Shown here piece by piece: positions 35,726-44,568 of a stretch of DNA of 64,000 bases. A program made the translations under genes and the position numbers. How positions within the stretch are numbered: the first letter of the stretch is position 1; each line of letters starts with the position of its first letter. The notes beneath the pieces are model-generated. The model made no database searches. It was given only the letters and a program-made list of their open reading frames with translations, and was not told the origin of the DNA. Source of the DNA: Brevundimonas sp. PAMC22021 (lineage in GTDB: Bacteria; Pseudomonadota; Alphaproteobacteria; Caulobacterales; Caulobacteraceae); contig NZ_CP080376.1 in the NCBI RefSeq assembly GCF_019443405.1, forward strand, positions 434,001-498,000, given 5' to 3'.

Positions 35726-37833
35726 CCGACGCCCCGATCCTGATGAAGGACGGCTATGCCCGCCCCACGCGCCAGGACGTCACCGGCTGGCTGATGCGCG
35801 GCGAGGTGATGATGGCGGTCGGCGTGATCGGCGTGATCATGCTGCTGATCGTGCCGGTCCCCAAGATGCTGCTGGACCTGCTGCTGGCGATCTCCATCGT
35901 CTCCAGCGTGCTGATCCTGATGACGGCCGTGATGATGAAGCGGCCGCTGGACTTCGCCATCTTCCCGACCGTGCTGCTGGTCACGACGCTGTACCGGCTG
36001 GGGCTGAACCTTGCGTCCACCCGGCTGATCCTGACCCACGGTCAGGAAGGTCACGACGCGGCCGGTCAGGTCATCAACGCCTTCGGCGAGCTGATGATGG
36101 GCGGCAACTTCATCATCGGGGTGATCATCTTCGCCATCGTGCTGGTGGTGAACTTCGTGGTCATCACCAAGGGTTCGACCCGGATCGCCGAGGTTTCGGC
36201 CCGCTTCACCCTGGACTCCATGCCGGGCAAGCAGATGGCCATCGACGCCGACCTGTCCGCCGGCCTCATCGACGAGGCGACGGCCAAGCTGCGACGCAAG
36301 GAGCTGGAGCAGGAATCGACCTTCTTCGGGGCCATGGACGGCGCGTCGAAATTCGTGCGCGGCGATGCGGTCGCAGGCCTGATCATCACCTTCATCAATG
36401 TGATCGGCGGGATGCTGATCGGGGTGCTGCAGCACGGCATGCCGATCGCCGACGCCGCCAACACCTATACCCAGCTGACCATCGGCGACGGTCTGGTCAC
36501 GCAAATCCCCGCCATCATCGTCTCGATCGCCGCGGGCTTTCTGGTGTCCAAGGCGGGCGTCGAGGGCACGGCGGACAAGGCGCTGGTGTCGCAACTGGCC
36601 ACCAACCCGGTGTCGCTGGGCGTGGTGTCGGGCACCGCCGGCCTGATCGGTCTGATCCCGGGCATGCCCATCCTGCCGTTCGCGGCGCTGGCGCTCGGTT
36701 CCGGATTCATGGCCTGGCGTCTCGGCCGGGCCCGGCTGAAGCCCCAGCCCACCGAAGCCGAAATCGCCGCGGCCCAGGCCAAGCCCAAGGAGGATGTGGA
36801 GGAGCCCATCTCGGCCGCCCTGTCGATCGACGAGGTCAAGATCGAACTCGGCTATTCGCTGCTGGCCCTGATCAACGACCTGGAAGGCCGCCGCCTGACC
36901 GATCAGATCCGCGCCCTGCGTCGTTCGCTGGCGCAGGAGTACGGCTTCGTGATGCCGCAGGTGCGCATCCTCGACAACATGCGCCTGCCGACCCAGGGCT
37001 ACGCCATCCGCATCAAGGAGATGGAGTCCGGGGCGGGCGAAGTGCGCCTCGGCTGCCTGATGGCCATGGATCCCGCCGGCCGCCAAGTCGAACTTCCGGG
37101 CGAGCACATGAAGGAGCCGGCCTTTGGTCTGCCCGCCACCTGGATCGAGGAAGGCCTGCGCGAAGAGGCCACCTTCCGCGGCTACACCATCGTCGATCCC
37201 TCAACGGTGCTGACCACCCACCTGACCGAAATCCTGAAGGAGAACATGGCCGACCTGCTCTCCTACGCCGAGGTGCAGAAGCTGCTGAAGGAAGTCGGCG
37301 CAGAAGAGAAGAAGCTGGTCGAGGAGTTGATCCCTTCGGTGGTCACCGTCACCACCCTGCAGCGCGTGCTGCAAAGCCTGCTGCGCGAGCGCGTGTCGAT
37401 CCGCGACCTGCCGGCGATCCTGGAAGGCCTGGCCGAGGCCGCGCCGCACACCACCTCCGTCTCCACCCTGGTCGAGCATGTGCGCGGACGCCTCGCCCGC
37501 CAGCTGTGCTGGCAGCACCAGGGTCATGACGGCGCCCTGCCCATCGTCACCCTGTCGCCCGACTGGGAAGCCGCCTTCGCCGAAGCCCTGGTGGGGCCGG
37601 GCGAGGACAAGCAACTGGCCATGGCCCCGTCGCGGCTTCAGGACTTCATCCGCTCGACCCGCGACACCTTTGAACGGATCGCCATGTCAGGCGAGAATGC
37701 GGTGCTGCTGACCGGCCCGATGATCCGCCCCTACGTCCGCTCGATCATCGAACGCTTCCGTGGTCAGACCGTGGTGATGAGCCAGAACGAGGTCCACCCC
37801 AAGGCGCGCCTGCGCACCCTGGGGCAGGTCTGA
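35722..37833 (+). CDS. flhA: Flagellar export apparatus protein FlhA
   Basis: FlhA (703 residues) is the large export-gate subunit. An N-terminal membrane half carries several helices (GEVMMAVGVIGVIMLLIVPVP, LLLAISIVSSVLILMTAVMM and more) and the FHIPEP-family stretch around RLGLNLASTRLIL and GQVINAFGELMMGGNFIIG. The cytoplasmic ring half includes IELGYSLLALINDLEGRRL and VTTLQRVLQSLLRERVSIRDLPAILEGL. The start is GTG at 35722, overlapping the beta-lactamase stop by four bases. Confidence 0.97.
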   Translation: MTDAPILMKDGYARPTRQDVTGWLMRGEVMMAVGVIGVIMLLIVPVPKMLLDLLLAISIVSSVLILMTAVMMKRPLDFAIFPTVLLVTTLYRLGLNLASTRLILTHGQEGHDAAGQVINAFGELMMGGNFIIGVIIFAIVLVVNFVVITKGSTRIAEVSARFTLDSMPGKQMAIDADLSAGLIDEATAKLRRKELEQESTFFGAMDGASKFVRGDAVAGLIITFINVIGGMLIGVLQHGMPIADAANTYTQLTIGDGLVTQIPAIIVSIAAGFLVSKAGVEGTADKALVSQLATNPVSLGVVSGTAGLIGLIPGMPILPFAALALGSGFMAWRLGRARLKPQPTEAEIAAAQAKPKEDVEEPISAALSIDEVKIELGYSLLALINDLEGRRLTDQIRALRRSLAQEYGFVMPQVRILDNMRLPTQGYAIRIKEMESGAGEVRLGCLMAMDPAGRQVELPGEHMKEPAFGLPATWIEEGLREEATFRGYTIVDPSTVLTTHLTEILKENMADLLSYAEVQKLLKEVGAEEKKLVEELIPSVVTVTTLQRVLQSLLRERVSIRDLPAILEGLAEAAPHTTSVSTLVEHVRGRLARQLCWQHQGHDGALPIVTLSPDWEAAFAEALVGPGEDKQLAMAPSRLQDFIRSTRDTFERIAMSGENAVLLTGPMIRPYVRSIIERFRGQTVVMSQNEVHPKARLRTLGQV

Positions 37834-37879
37834 CGCATGACGCTATGCGGCGACGCTTGCGGCCGCTAAAGCAGCTTCC

Positions 37880-39403
37880 ATGATCCCCCGCTCACGCAAG
37901 GCCCTGCATCTCGTCGCTGATTTCGTGCGGACGCCCAGCGTGGGCCGATCGGTCGGTGCGCTCCTGGCCGGGGCCTTTCTGCTGCTGCTGCTGGTCAACG
38001 TCGCCACCTTTGTGATGATCGGGCGCACCGCGCAGGTGAACGACTCGATCGAGGACGCCCAGCAGATGCGCCGCGCCGCCCGGACGGTGCTGATCGCGGT
38101 CATCGACGCCGAAACGGCGCAACGCGGATTTCTGCTGACGGGCCGGCCTCAATATCTGCAGCCCTATGAAGCCGCGCGCCAGACGCTGGAGCCTGCGCTC
38201 GAGATCCTGCACCGCGGCGATGCGGATGCTGAACTTCGCGCGCCGATCGAGCGGCTTCAGACCGCGGTCAACGCCAAGATGGCGGAGATGGACTCCACGC
38301 TCGCGCTCGCGCGTCAGGGGCGCATCGGTCCGGCGATCCAGATCGTGCGCAGCGATCGGGGCCGTCAGCTGATGGATTCGATCCGGAGCGACATCGACAC
38401 CTTTGATCAGTTGAAGTCCGTGCGCATCGCGCATCGGGTCGAGACGTCCGAGCGGCTCGGAGCGATCACCATTGTCATCAACACGCTTGCGGCAGTGCTG
38501 GTGCTGGTCATGGGGGCCATCTCGGCCTGGCTGGTGCGGCGCTATGTGATGGAGATGCAGGCGGCGAGAGAGGCGCTGGACGCCGCCAACGCCAGTCTCG
38601 AGGACAAGGTTCGGGAACGCACCGGCGAACTGACCCGCGCCAACGAGGAAATCCAGCGCTTCGCCTATATCGTCAGCCACGATCTGCGCGCGCCCTTGGT
38701 CAATGTCATGGGCTACACCTCTGAGCTTGAGCAGGCCGGCCGCACCATCGACAAAGCCATCGCCCGCGCCGAGGCCGAGCGCGACGTCGATCCCGAGGTG
38801 GTGCAGGCGGTGCGCGAGGACGTGCCCGAGGCCATCGGCTTTATCCGCGCCTCCACCACCAAGATGGACCGGCTGATCAACGCCATTCTGAAGCTGTCGC
38901 GCGAAGGCCGCCGCACCCTGGCCATCGAGACGCTGGACATGACGGTGATGGCTCAAGGCATCGCCGACAGCGTGCGCCACCAGACCGAGGCGGCCGACGC
39001 CGAGATCCTGGTGGGCGAGCTTCCCCCGATCGACAGCGATCGGCTGTCGATGGAGCAAATCTTCGGCAACCTGATCGACAATGCGGTGAAGTATCTGGAC
39101 GCCGGCCGGCCTGGCCGCATCGAGATCAGCGGCGAAGACGTCCCCGGCGGATGGATCGTGTACCGGATCGCCGACAACGGACGCGGCGTCGCACCGCGTG
39201 ATCATGAGCGCATCTTTGAGCTGTTCCGCCGCGCCGGACGTCAGGATCGGACGGGCGAGGGCCTCGGCCTGGCCTTTGTGCGCAACAGCGTGCGACGGCT
39301 GGGCGGACAGATCGATCTGGAGTCCGAGCTTGGCAAGGGCTCGACTTTTCTGCTGAAATTCCCCAAACGCCTCGTCCTGCCGGATTCTGGAGCCGCCCTG
39401 TGA
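37880..39403 (+). CDS. CHASE3 sensor histidine kinase
   Basis: A 507-residue membrane kinase. TM1 is at about 25-48, followed by a periplasmic CHASE3 domain (ETAQRGFLLTGRPQYLQPYE) to about 190, TM2 at about 195-220, a coiled-coil with ANASLEDKVRERTGELTRANEEI, then the phosphoacceptor segment YIVSHDLRAPL (His267) and an ATPase domain with NLIDNAVKY, DNGRGV and GEGLGLAF. It is coupled by a GTGA overlap to the receiver protein next to it. The sensed signal is unknown. Confidence 0.92.
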   Translation: MIPRSRKALHLVADFVRTPSVGRSVGALLAGAFLLLLLVNVATFVMIGRTAQVNDSIEDAQQMRRAARTVLIAVIDAETAQRGFLLTGRPQYLQPYEAARQTLEPALEILHRGDADAELRAPIERLQTAVNAKMAEMDSTLALARQGRIGPAIQIVRSDRGRQLMDSIRSDIDTFDQLKSVRIAHRVETSERLGAITIVINTLAAVLVLVMGAISAWLVRRYVMEMQAAREALDAANASLEDKVRERTGELTRANEEIQRFAYIVSHDLRAPLVNVMGYTSELEQAGRTIDKAIARAEAERDVDPEVVQAVREDVPEAIGFIRASTTKMDRLINAILKLSREGRRTLAIETLDMTVMAQGIADSVRHQTEAADAEILVGELPPIDSDRLSMEQIFGNLIDNAVKYLDAGRPGRIEISGEDVPGGWIVYRIADNGRGVAPRDHERIFELFRRAGRQDRTGEGLGLAFVRNSVRRLGGQIDLESELGKGSTFLLKFPKRLVLPDSGAAL

Positions 39404-39825
39404 CGCAACCCGTGAAGATCATCATGGTCGAAGACGACCATGGCCACGCCAAGCTGATCGAAAAGAACATCCGCCGCGCCAACATCTCCAACGAGATCGC
39501 GCACTTCGACGAAGGCGGCGCCGCGCTGGACTATCTGTTCAGCCAGGAAATCCTGACCAACGGGCCGCTGCTGATCCTATTGGACCTGAACCTGCCGGAC
39601 ATGTCGGGCACCGACATTCTGGAACGGGTCAAGGGCGATGAGCGCCTGCGCCGCGCGCCGGTGGTGGTGCTGACCACCACCGACGACAAGGTCGAGATCC
39701 AGCGTTGCTACGACCTGGGCTGCAACGTCTACATCACCAAGCCAGTGGACTATGAGTCCTTTGCCGACGCCATTCGCCAGCTGGGCCTGTTCCTGTCGGT
39801 GATGCAGGCGCCGGTCATCGAATAG
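39400..39825 (+). CDS. Single-domain response regulator (Rcp1-like)
   Basis: A 141-residue receiver domain without an output domain. It has the acidic pair in [12 protein letters not shown], phosphoacceptor Asp62 ([11 protein letters not shown]), the Thr of VVVLTTTDD and Lys of YITKPVDY. The longer loop before the last motif is typical of phytochrome-kinase partners such as Rcp1. Start overlaps the kinase stop by four bases, so it is the likely phosphate acceptor of that kinase. Confidence 0.93.
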   Translation: MTQPVKIIMVEDDHGHAKLIEKNIRRANISNEIAHFDEGGAALDYLFSQEILTNGPLLILLDLNLPDMSGTDILERVKGDERLRRAPVVVLTTTDDKVEIQRCYDLGCNVYITKPVDYESFADAIRQLGLFLSVMQAPVIE

Positions 39826-39842
39826 GGACGAACGAACAGCCC

Positions 39843-40880
39843 TTGGACGCCCCTTCGCCCATACGCCTGCTCTACATCGACGACGATCGCGGCCTGTCGC
39901 GTCTCGTTGAAAAGGAGCTGGGACGGCACGGCTACGCCGTGACCTGCGCGCCCGATGGCGACGCGGGGCTTCAGGCGTTGGCCGAAGGCGAATACGACAT
40001 CTGCGCCCTGGACCACTACATGCCGATGCGCGACGGCCTGGACGTCCTGCCCGACATCATGGCGCTGCCGGCGCCGCCGCCGGTGGTCTATGTCACCGGG
40101 GCGCAGGAAGGCCGCATCGCCGTGGCCGCGCTGCGCGCCGGGGCCGCGGACTACGTCATCAAGGACGTGTCCGAGGATTTCACCGCCTTGCTTCGCGCCG
40201 CGCTTGAGGACGCCCTGCTGCGTCGGCGGCTGCAGCGCGAGAACGAAACCGCCCAGGAAGAGATCCGCCGCGCCCGCGATCGCGCGGAGGCCATGCTGCG
40301 CGAGGTCAATCACCGCGTCGGCAACTCGCTGCAGCTGGTGTCGTCGTTTATGTCGCTGCAGATGCGCCACCTGTCGGACGACGGCGCCCGCGCGGCGCTG
40401 CGCGAGTCCCAGGCGCGGATCGAGGCGGTGGCCCACGTCCACCGCCGCCTCTACGCCTCGGGCGACATGTCCACGGTCGCCATGGACGAATATCTCGACG
40501 GCCTGATGGACGAACTGTCCAAGTCACTGGGACGGGACGGCGAGGCGCCGCGGCTTGTGCTGGATGCGCGGCCGATGAACGTCACCACCGACCAGGCCGT
40601 GTCGCTGGGCGTGGTGGTCACGGAACTGGTCACCAATGCGGTGAAATACGCCTATGAGCCCGGCAAGATGGGCGAAATCCGCATCCATCTGCATCCCGAT
40701 GGCGACAGCCGCGCCATTCTGACGGTCGAGGACGACGGCCCCGGTTTGGGCGAAGGCGCGCCCAAGGGGACCGGGCTGGGCTCCAAGATCGTCTCGGCCA
40801 TGGCGTCTGGCCTGCGCTCGGCGGTGGAGTTCGATCCGGCGCACAAGGGCGTGCGTGCGCGCCTGGCCTTCGACCTTTAG
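39843..40880 (+). CDS. Receiver-HisKA_2 hybrid sensor kinase
   Basis: A 345-residue cytoplasmic protein with an N-terminal receiver (YIDDDRGL, Asp57 in CALDHYMPM, Lys in YVIKDVS) fused to a HisKA_2/HWE-type kinase whose phosphoacceptor lies in [15 protein letters not shown] (His157) and whose ATPase domain has [29 protein letters not shown]. No membrane segment. It starts at a TTG, 17 bp after the single-domain regulator, and completes a three-gene phosphorelay-like set. This kinase class often feeds general-stress or light pathways in alphaproteobacteria; no such partner is present here. Confidence 0.9.
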   Translation: MDAPSPIRLLYIDDDRGLSRLVEKELGRHGYAVTCAPDGDAGLQALAEGEYDICALDHYMPMRDGLDVLPDIMALPAPPPVVYVTGAQEGRIAVAALRAGAADYVIKDVSEDFTALLRAALEDALLRRRLQRENETAQEEIRRARDRAEAMLREVNHRVGNSLQLVSSFMSLQMRHLSDDGARAALRESQARIEAVAHVHRRLYASGDMSTVAMDEYLDGLMDELSKSLGRDGEAPRLVLDARPMNVTTDQAVSLGVVVTELVTNAVKYAYEPGKMGEIRIHLHPDGDSRAILTVEDDGPGLGEGAPKGTGLGSKIVSAMASGLRSAVEFDPAHKGVRARLAFDL

Positions 40881-40902
40881 GGCGCTCGCGCGTTAGGCGC
40901 GC

Positions 40903-41364
40903 ATGCTCCAGTTCGGCCAGAAACAACCCGACCTCGACTATCGTGCGCGCCCCACCGCGTTTGGTGTCGTGTTGTGCGACGGCAAGCTGGCCTGCGTGCG
41001 CGTGGATCGCGGCGAGGGGCCCTACTTCGACCTGCCCGGCGGCGCGCTGGACGGCGACGAGACCGAACCGCAGGCGCTGGCGCGCGAGTTCGTCGAGGAA
41101 ACCGGCCTGACGATCACGCCGGCCGAGCGGATCGCGGAAGCGTCGCAGTATTTCGTCAAGACGACGGGAGAGGCGGTCAACAATGTGGCCGGCTTCTGGA
41201 CCGCGTCGGTCGTCAAGGAAGACCCCGCCGCCAAATCCGAGCCGGATCATACGCTGGTCTGGATCGATCCAAATGAGGCCGCCGCCAGTCTTCGTCACGA
41301 GGCGCACGCTTGGGCCGTTCTGGTCTGGCTTCGGTCACAGCAGGCGCGTCCGGGGAACTCTTGA
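40903..41364 (+). CDS. NUDIX hydrolase
   Basis: A 153-residue NUDIX protein with a complete Nudix box: GGALDGDETEPQALAREFVEETGL fits G-x5-E-x7-RE-U-x-EE-x-G-U. The substrate within nucleoside diphosphate derivatives cannot be inferred. It follows the hybrid kinase gene by 22 bp and may be read through from it. Confidence 0.93.
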   Translation: MLQFGQKQPDLDYRARPTAFGVVLCDGKLACVRVDRGEGPYFDLPGGALDGDETEPQALAREFVEETGLTITPAERIAEASQYFVKTTGEAVNNVAGFWTASVVKEDPAAKSEPDHTLVWIDPNEAAASLRHEAHAWAVLVWLRSQQARPGNS

Positions 41365-41431
41365 AGAGCGGAGCCGTTTTACTGCTCACAAGGCGGCGCT
41401 GTTCTGGCGACGCCAGGAAATGGAGTTTCTC

Positions 41432-41614
41432 ATGGCCGATCACGATCGCATCGAAGGCGCCGCCAAGAACATGGGCGGCAAGGTCAAGGAAGCGGCCGGC
41501 AAGGTCACCGGCGACGAGAAGCTGAAGGCCGAGGGTCGGGCCGACCAGATGGGCGGCAAGGTCCAGAATGCGGTTGGCGGCGTCAAAGACACGCTGCGCG
41601 ACGATCGCACCTGA
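41432..41614 (+). CDS. CsbD family stress protein
   Basis: A 60-residue CsbD-like protein: DRIEGAAKNMGGKVKEAAGKVTGDEKLKAEGRADQMGGKVQNAVGG, a repeating amphipathic, Gly- and Lys-rich pattern. Homologues are induced by general stress; their action is unknown. The start at 41432 has ggag in place; ATG 41420 in frame is an alternative. It ends just before a terminator. Confidence 0.9.
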   Translation: MADHDRIEGAAKNMGGKVKEAAGKVTGDEKLKAEGRADQMGGKVQNAVGGVKDTLRDDRT

Positions 41615-41633
41615 TCCGGTTTGCCTGCTGAAC

Positions 41634-41664
41634 AAACGCCGTCCGAGCGATCGGGCGGCGTTTT
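41634..41664 (+). terminator. Intrinsic terminator after the CsbD gene
   Basis: An inverted repeat (aaacgccgtccg against cgggcggcgttt, one G-T pair) ends in TTTT. On the other strand it could also serve the convergent exported-protein gene. Confidence 0.8.
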
Positions 41665-41674
41665 GGCATGCTGA

Positions 41675-42124
41675 TCAGTCTCGATCGCCGAACAGGCGCA
41701 GCTTCAGCCCTCCCTCTTCCTCGGTCGAACCGATAGGGCGGCATTCGCTCGTGAATCCGCCGTTGCGATCCGGCCGGCTGCGGCACTCGCGTTCGACCGG
41801 AAGGTTCGACGTCGCGAGCGTCGCGGGGCGCGCGCCGCATTGCACCGCATAGGGCGAGCCGCCGGCCGCATCCCTCAGCCGCTGGCAGTCGTCCACCGAC
41901 CCGGCGACGCGCATTGTCGACGGAAGGTCGTCTCCCAGACTGTCGGCCAGCAGGCGCCGCACCTGGGCCTGGCACACGTTCAGCGGCGTCTCTCCCCGGA
42001 CCAGGGCGCTGCACCGCGCGCGCTCGAACGCGAAGGGATCGGCTTTGGCCCACTCCGGCAACGGACCGGCGGAAGACGCGGCGGGCTGCTGCATAAGCAG
42101 TACGGCGAGGACGGCGGCGATCAT
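41675..42124 (-). CDS. Exported Cys-containing protein of unknown function
   Basis: A 149-residue protein with a short signal peptide (IAAVLAVLLMQQPAASSA) and five or more Cys that could form periplasmic disulfides. The C-terminal region is polar (ECRPIGSTEEEGGLKLRLFGDRD). I do not recognise the family. The ATG at 42124 opens the signal; a longer frame of ten residues is possible. Sits between a CsbD gene (convergent) and the VWA protein gene. Confidence 0.65.
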   Translation of the reverse strand: MIAAVLAVLLMQQPAASSAGPLPEWAKADPFAFERARCSALVRGETPLNVCQAQVRRLLADSLGDDLPSTMRVAGSVDDCQRLRDAAGGSPYAVQCGARPATLATSNLPVERECRSRPDRNGGFTSECRPIGSTEEEGGLKLRLFGDRD

Positions 42125-42167
42125 GACAGGCTCCCCAGCACTGTGTGTCGCCAAACCCCTAGCACAT

Positions 42168-43343
42168 TCAGCGCGTCAGCGCCCGCATCGCTCGGTCCAA
42201 CCCATCCAGCGTCAGCGGGAACATGCGGTCGTCCATGATCTGACGGATCATCCCGACGGAGGCGGCATAGCTCCAATGCCGCTCGGGCGTCGGGTTCAAC
42301 CAGGCGCATCGCCCCCACTGCTGGCGCGCGCGGCGCAGCCAAACCTCGCCGGCCTCCTCGTTCCAGTGCTCGACCGAGCCTCCGGCCATCGACACTTCGT
42401 AGGGGCTCATGGTGGCGTCGCCGACGAAGATCGCGCGCCAGTCGCCGTTGTAGCGGTGCAGAAGATCCCACGTCGGAATGCGCTCTGCGTGTCGCCGGCG
42501 GTTGTTCTTCCAGACGCCCTCGTACAGGCAGTTGTGGAAGTAGAAGAACTCCAGGTTCCGGAACTCGGTGCGCGCGGCCGAGAACAGCTCTTCTGTCATC
42601 CGTATGTGGGCGTCCATCGATCCGCCCACGTCCAGGAACAGCAGCACCTTAACCGTGTTGCGCCGCTCTGGCCGCATCCGCACGTCCAGCCAGCCCTGGC
42701 GCGCCGTGCCGTCGATGGTGCCGTCCATGTCCAATTCTTCGGCCGCGCCCTCGCGGGCGAAGCGGCGCAGGCGGCGCAGCGCGACCTTGATGTTGCGCGT
42801 GCCCAGTTCGACCGTGTCGTCGAGGTTTCTGAACTCGCGCTTCTCCCAGACCTTGACTGCGCGTCCATGCCGGCCCGGCCCGCCGATGCGCACGCCCTCG
42901 GGGTTGTAGCCGCCGTGGCCAAACGGGCTGGTCCCGCCCGTGCCGATCCATTTGGAGCCTCCGGCGTGCCGCTCCTTCTGCTCCTCCAGCCGCTGCTTCA
43001 GCGTCTCCATCAGCTTGTCGAAGCCGCCCAGCGCCTCGATCAGCGCCTTGTCCTCGTCCGACAGATGCTTCTGCGTCAGCAGGCGCAGCCAATCCTCGGG
43101 CAGGTCGGTGGTCAGGTCCTCGCCCCCGACCGTCTCCATCCCCTCGAATACCCGCCCGAAGACCTGATCGAACCGGTCGTAATGCTTCTCGTCCTTGACC
43201 AGCACCGCCCGCGACAGATGATAGAAGGCCTCCACACGCTGGCCGGCCACGTCCTGGTCCATGGCCTGCATCAGATGCAGCCACTCCTTGGTTGAAACCG
43301 GCACCCGCGCCTCCCGCAGGGCGAAGAAGAAGGGGAGCAGCAT
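42168..43343 (-). CDS. VWA domain protein (CoxE-like)
   Basis: A 391-residue cytoplasmic protein of the CoxE/DUF58-like VWA class. The N-half (LPFFFALREARVPVSTKEWLHLMQAMDQD) is typical of these proteins; the C-half has a MIDAS-type DVGGSMDAH motif in place of DxSxS. Such proteins usually work with a MoxR-type AAA+ ATPase in metal or cofactor insertion, but no such ATPase is adjacent here. The start shares one base with the HepT stop. Confidence 0.88.
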   Translation of the reverse strand: MLLPFFFALREARVPVSTKEWLHLMQAMDQDVAGQRVEAFYHLSRAVLVKDEKHYDRFDQVFGRVFEGMETVGGEDLTTDLPEDWLRLLTQKHLSDEDKALIEALGGFDKLMETLKQRLEEQKERHAGGSKWIGTGGTSPFGHGGYNPEGVRIGGPGRHGRAVKVWEKREFRNLDDTVELGTRNIKVALRRLRRFAREGAAEELDMDGTIDGTARQGWLDVRMRPERRNTVKVLLFLDVGGSMDAHIRMTEELFSAARTEFRNLEFFYFHNCLYEGVWKNNRRRHAERIPTWDLLHRYNGDWRAIFVGDATMSPYEVSMAGGSVEHWNEEAGEVWLRRARQQWGRCAWLNPTPERHWSYAASVGMIRQIMDDRMFPLTLDGLDRAMRALTR

Positions 43344-43687
43344 CAGTCGGCCTGATCGATGGCGCCAAGGAGCCGAGCGGCGGTCTGCCTGAGCACTGGC
43401 GCATGGACCTGTCCCGCCGCCCAGACGATCTCCGGATCTGAGCGGAAATAGGCGTGCGCCAGCCGATGACGAAGATTGGCGATGTCTTCCCAAGGCGTGT
43501 CGGGGGCAAGGCTGCGCATGCCCGGCGACAATCTGGCCGCCCCTTCACCAACGACAACCAGATACATGGACACGGCCGCCACCTTTGTCTTCTCCGTCCG
43601 CCAGCCGTCGGCGGGAAGATGGCCGATCTCCGCCGAGATTTCGTCGATCGCGGCGATCATTTCCTCAAGAAGGAGCCTGTCCAGCAT
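43343..43687 (-). CDS. hepT: HepT-like HEPN ribonuclease toxin
   Basis: A 114-residue all-helical HEPN protein with the catalytic motif R-x4-H-x-Y in NLRHRLAHAYF. HEPN toxins of the MntA-HepT class cut or otherwise inhibit RNA. The ATG at 43687 follows the antitoxin stop by one base; a GTG at 43708 within the antitoxin gene would add seven residues. It forms a two-gene module with the nucleotidyltransferase gene upstream. Confidence 0.85.
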   Translation of the reverse strand: MLDRLLLEEMIAAIDEISAEIGHLPADGWRTEKTKVAAVSMYLVVVGEGAARLSPGMRSLAPDTPWEDIANLRHRLAHAYFRSDPEIVWAAGQVHAPVLRQTAARLLGAIDQAD

Positions 43688-43688
43688 C

Positions 43689-43973
43689 CTAGATGGCAAT
43701 GGCGTCACGTACTGCGGTGCGCTGCACTAGTCGGTGCATGGAGCGTTCCGTGCCCATTTCGACCTTCAGGCCAAGGCGGTCGCCGAGCTGCCGCTCGATG
43801 CCGAAGAAGTCAAAGCCCAGCGGCTTCGTCATCTCCACCATGAGGTCCACGTCGCTGTCCGGCCCGGCTTCGTCGCGGGCGTAGCTGCCGAACAGGCGCA
43901 CGTTGACGATGCCCTGCTCCTCGAGCCAAGGCTTCAGTTCGCGCAGCTTTTCCAGCAGTTCGGCGCGGGTCAT
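43689..43973 (-). CDS. mntA: MntA-like nucleotidyltransferase antitoxin
   Basis: A 94-residue minimal nucleotidyltransferase. The motif GSYARDEAGPDSDVDLMVE is the GSx10DxD catalytic signature, with the third acidic residue in LKVEMG. In MntA-HepT systems, this protein adds AMP to a Tyr of HepT to silence it. Gene order and spacing fit that pair. Start: ATG at 43973 with no strong ribosome site visible. Confidence 0.88.
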   Translation of the reverse strand: MTRAELLEKLRELKPWLEEQGIVNVRLFGSYARDEAGPDSDVDLMVEMTKPLGFDFFGIERQLGDRLGLKVEMGTERSMHRLVQRTAVRDAIAI

Positions 43974-43987
43974 GAGCGCAACATAGT

Positions 43988-44515
43988 CTATCCGCGCCGC
44001 AGGATGAACTCGTCGTCCAGCCAGCGGCCGACCGGATACTGGTACTCGCCGACCTTTTCAAAGCCATGGGCGGCGTAGAGCCTTTGCGCTTTCAGATTGC
44101 CGCTCCAGACGCCGATCCACAGCGGGCCGTCCGTGTGCGCCTCCATCCAGTCGAGCGACAGGGTCAGCAGCTTCGTGCCCAGCCCCAGGCCTTGCGCGGC
44201 CCTGGAGACATACAGGCGACGAAGCTCCATCTGCGCGGGACGGGCGTCCGGGTGGGGCAGGGTGTTCGGACCGGCGTTGGCGAAGGCCAGAAGCGCGCCG
44301 TCGCGCTCGGCCACCCACCAGGCGGCGCCCGGTTCGGCCAGCTTCGTGGCGACAACCTGGGGACTGAAGCTCGCCTGAAGGAAGTCACCCAGGTCCGGCT
44401 CCGGGTAGGGGATGCCGAAGCCCGTCACGAAGGTGTCGATAAAGGTCTCGCGGCCGAGAACGCCGAGCGCCTCGGCGTCTTGGGGGCGGGCGGGGCGGAT
44501 GGCGGCGTCGGTCAT
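43988..44515 (-). CDS. GNAT-family N-acetyltransferase
   Basis: A 175-residue GNAT acetyltransferase. The acetyl-CoA motif A region is MELRRLYVSRAAQGLGLGTKLLTLSLDWM, followed by motif B with WSGNLKAQRLYAAHGFEKVGEY. Early YP-containing helices (ETFIDTFVTGF) resemble the putative acetyltransferases related to PaiA. Substrate unknown. Start at 44515; upstream in-frame codons extend only into poor sequence. It is next to the toxin-antitoxin pair and could be part of it only by chance. Confidence 0.9.
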   Translation of the reverse strand: MTDAAIRPARPQDAEALGVLGRETFIDTFVTGFGIPYPEPDLGDFLQASFSPQVVATKLAEPGAAWWVAERDGALLAFANAGPNTLPHPDARPAQMELRRLYVSRAAQGLGLGTKLLTLSLDWMEAHTDGPLWIGVWSGNLKAQRLYAAHGFEKVGEYQYPVGRWLDDEFILRRG

Positions 44516-44568
44516 GCTTGCGGCTCTAGGGGCGCTCGCCGCGCGCGACAAGCCGCCACACCGCCCCT

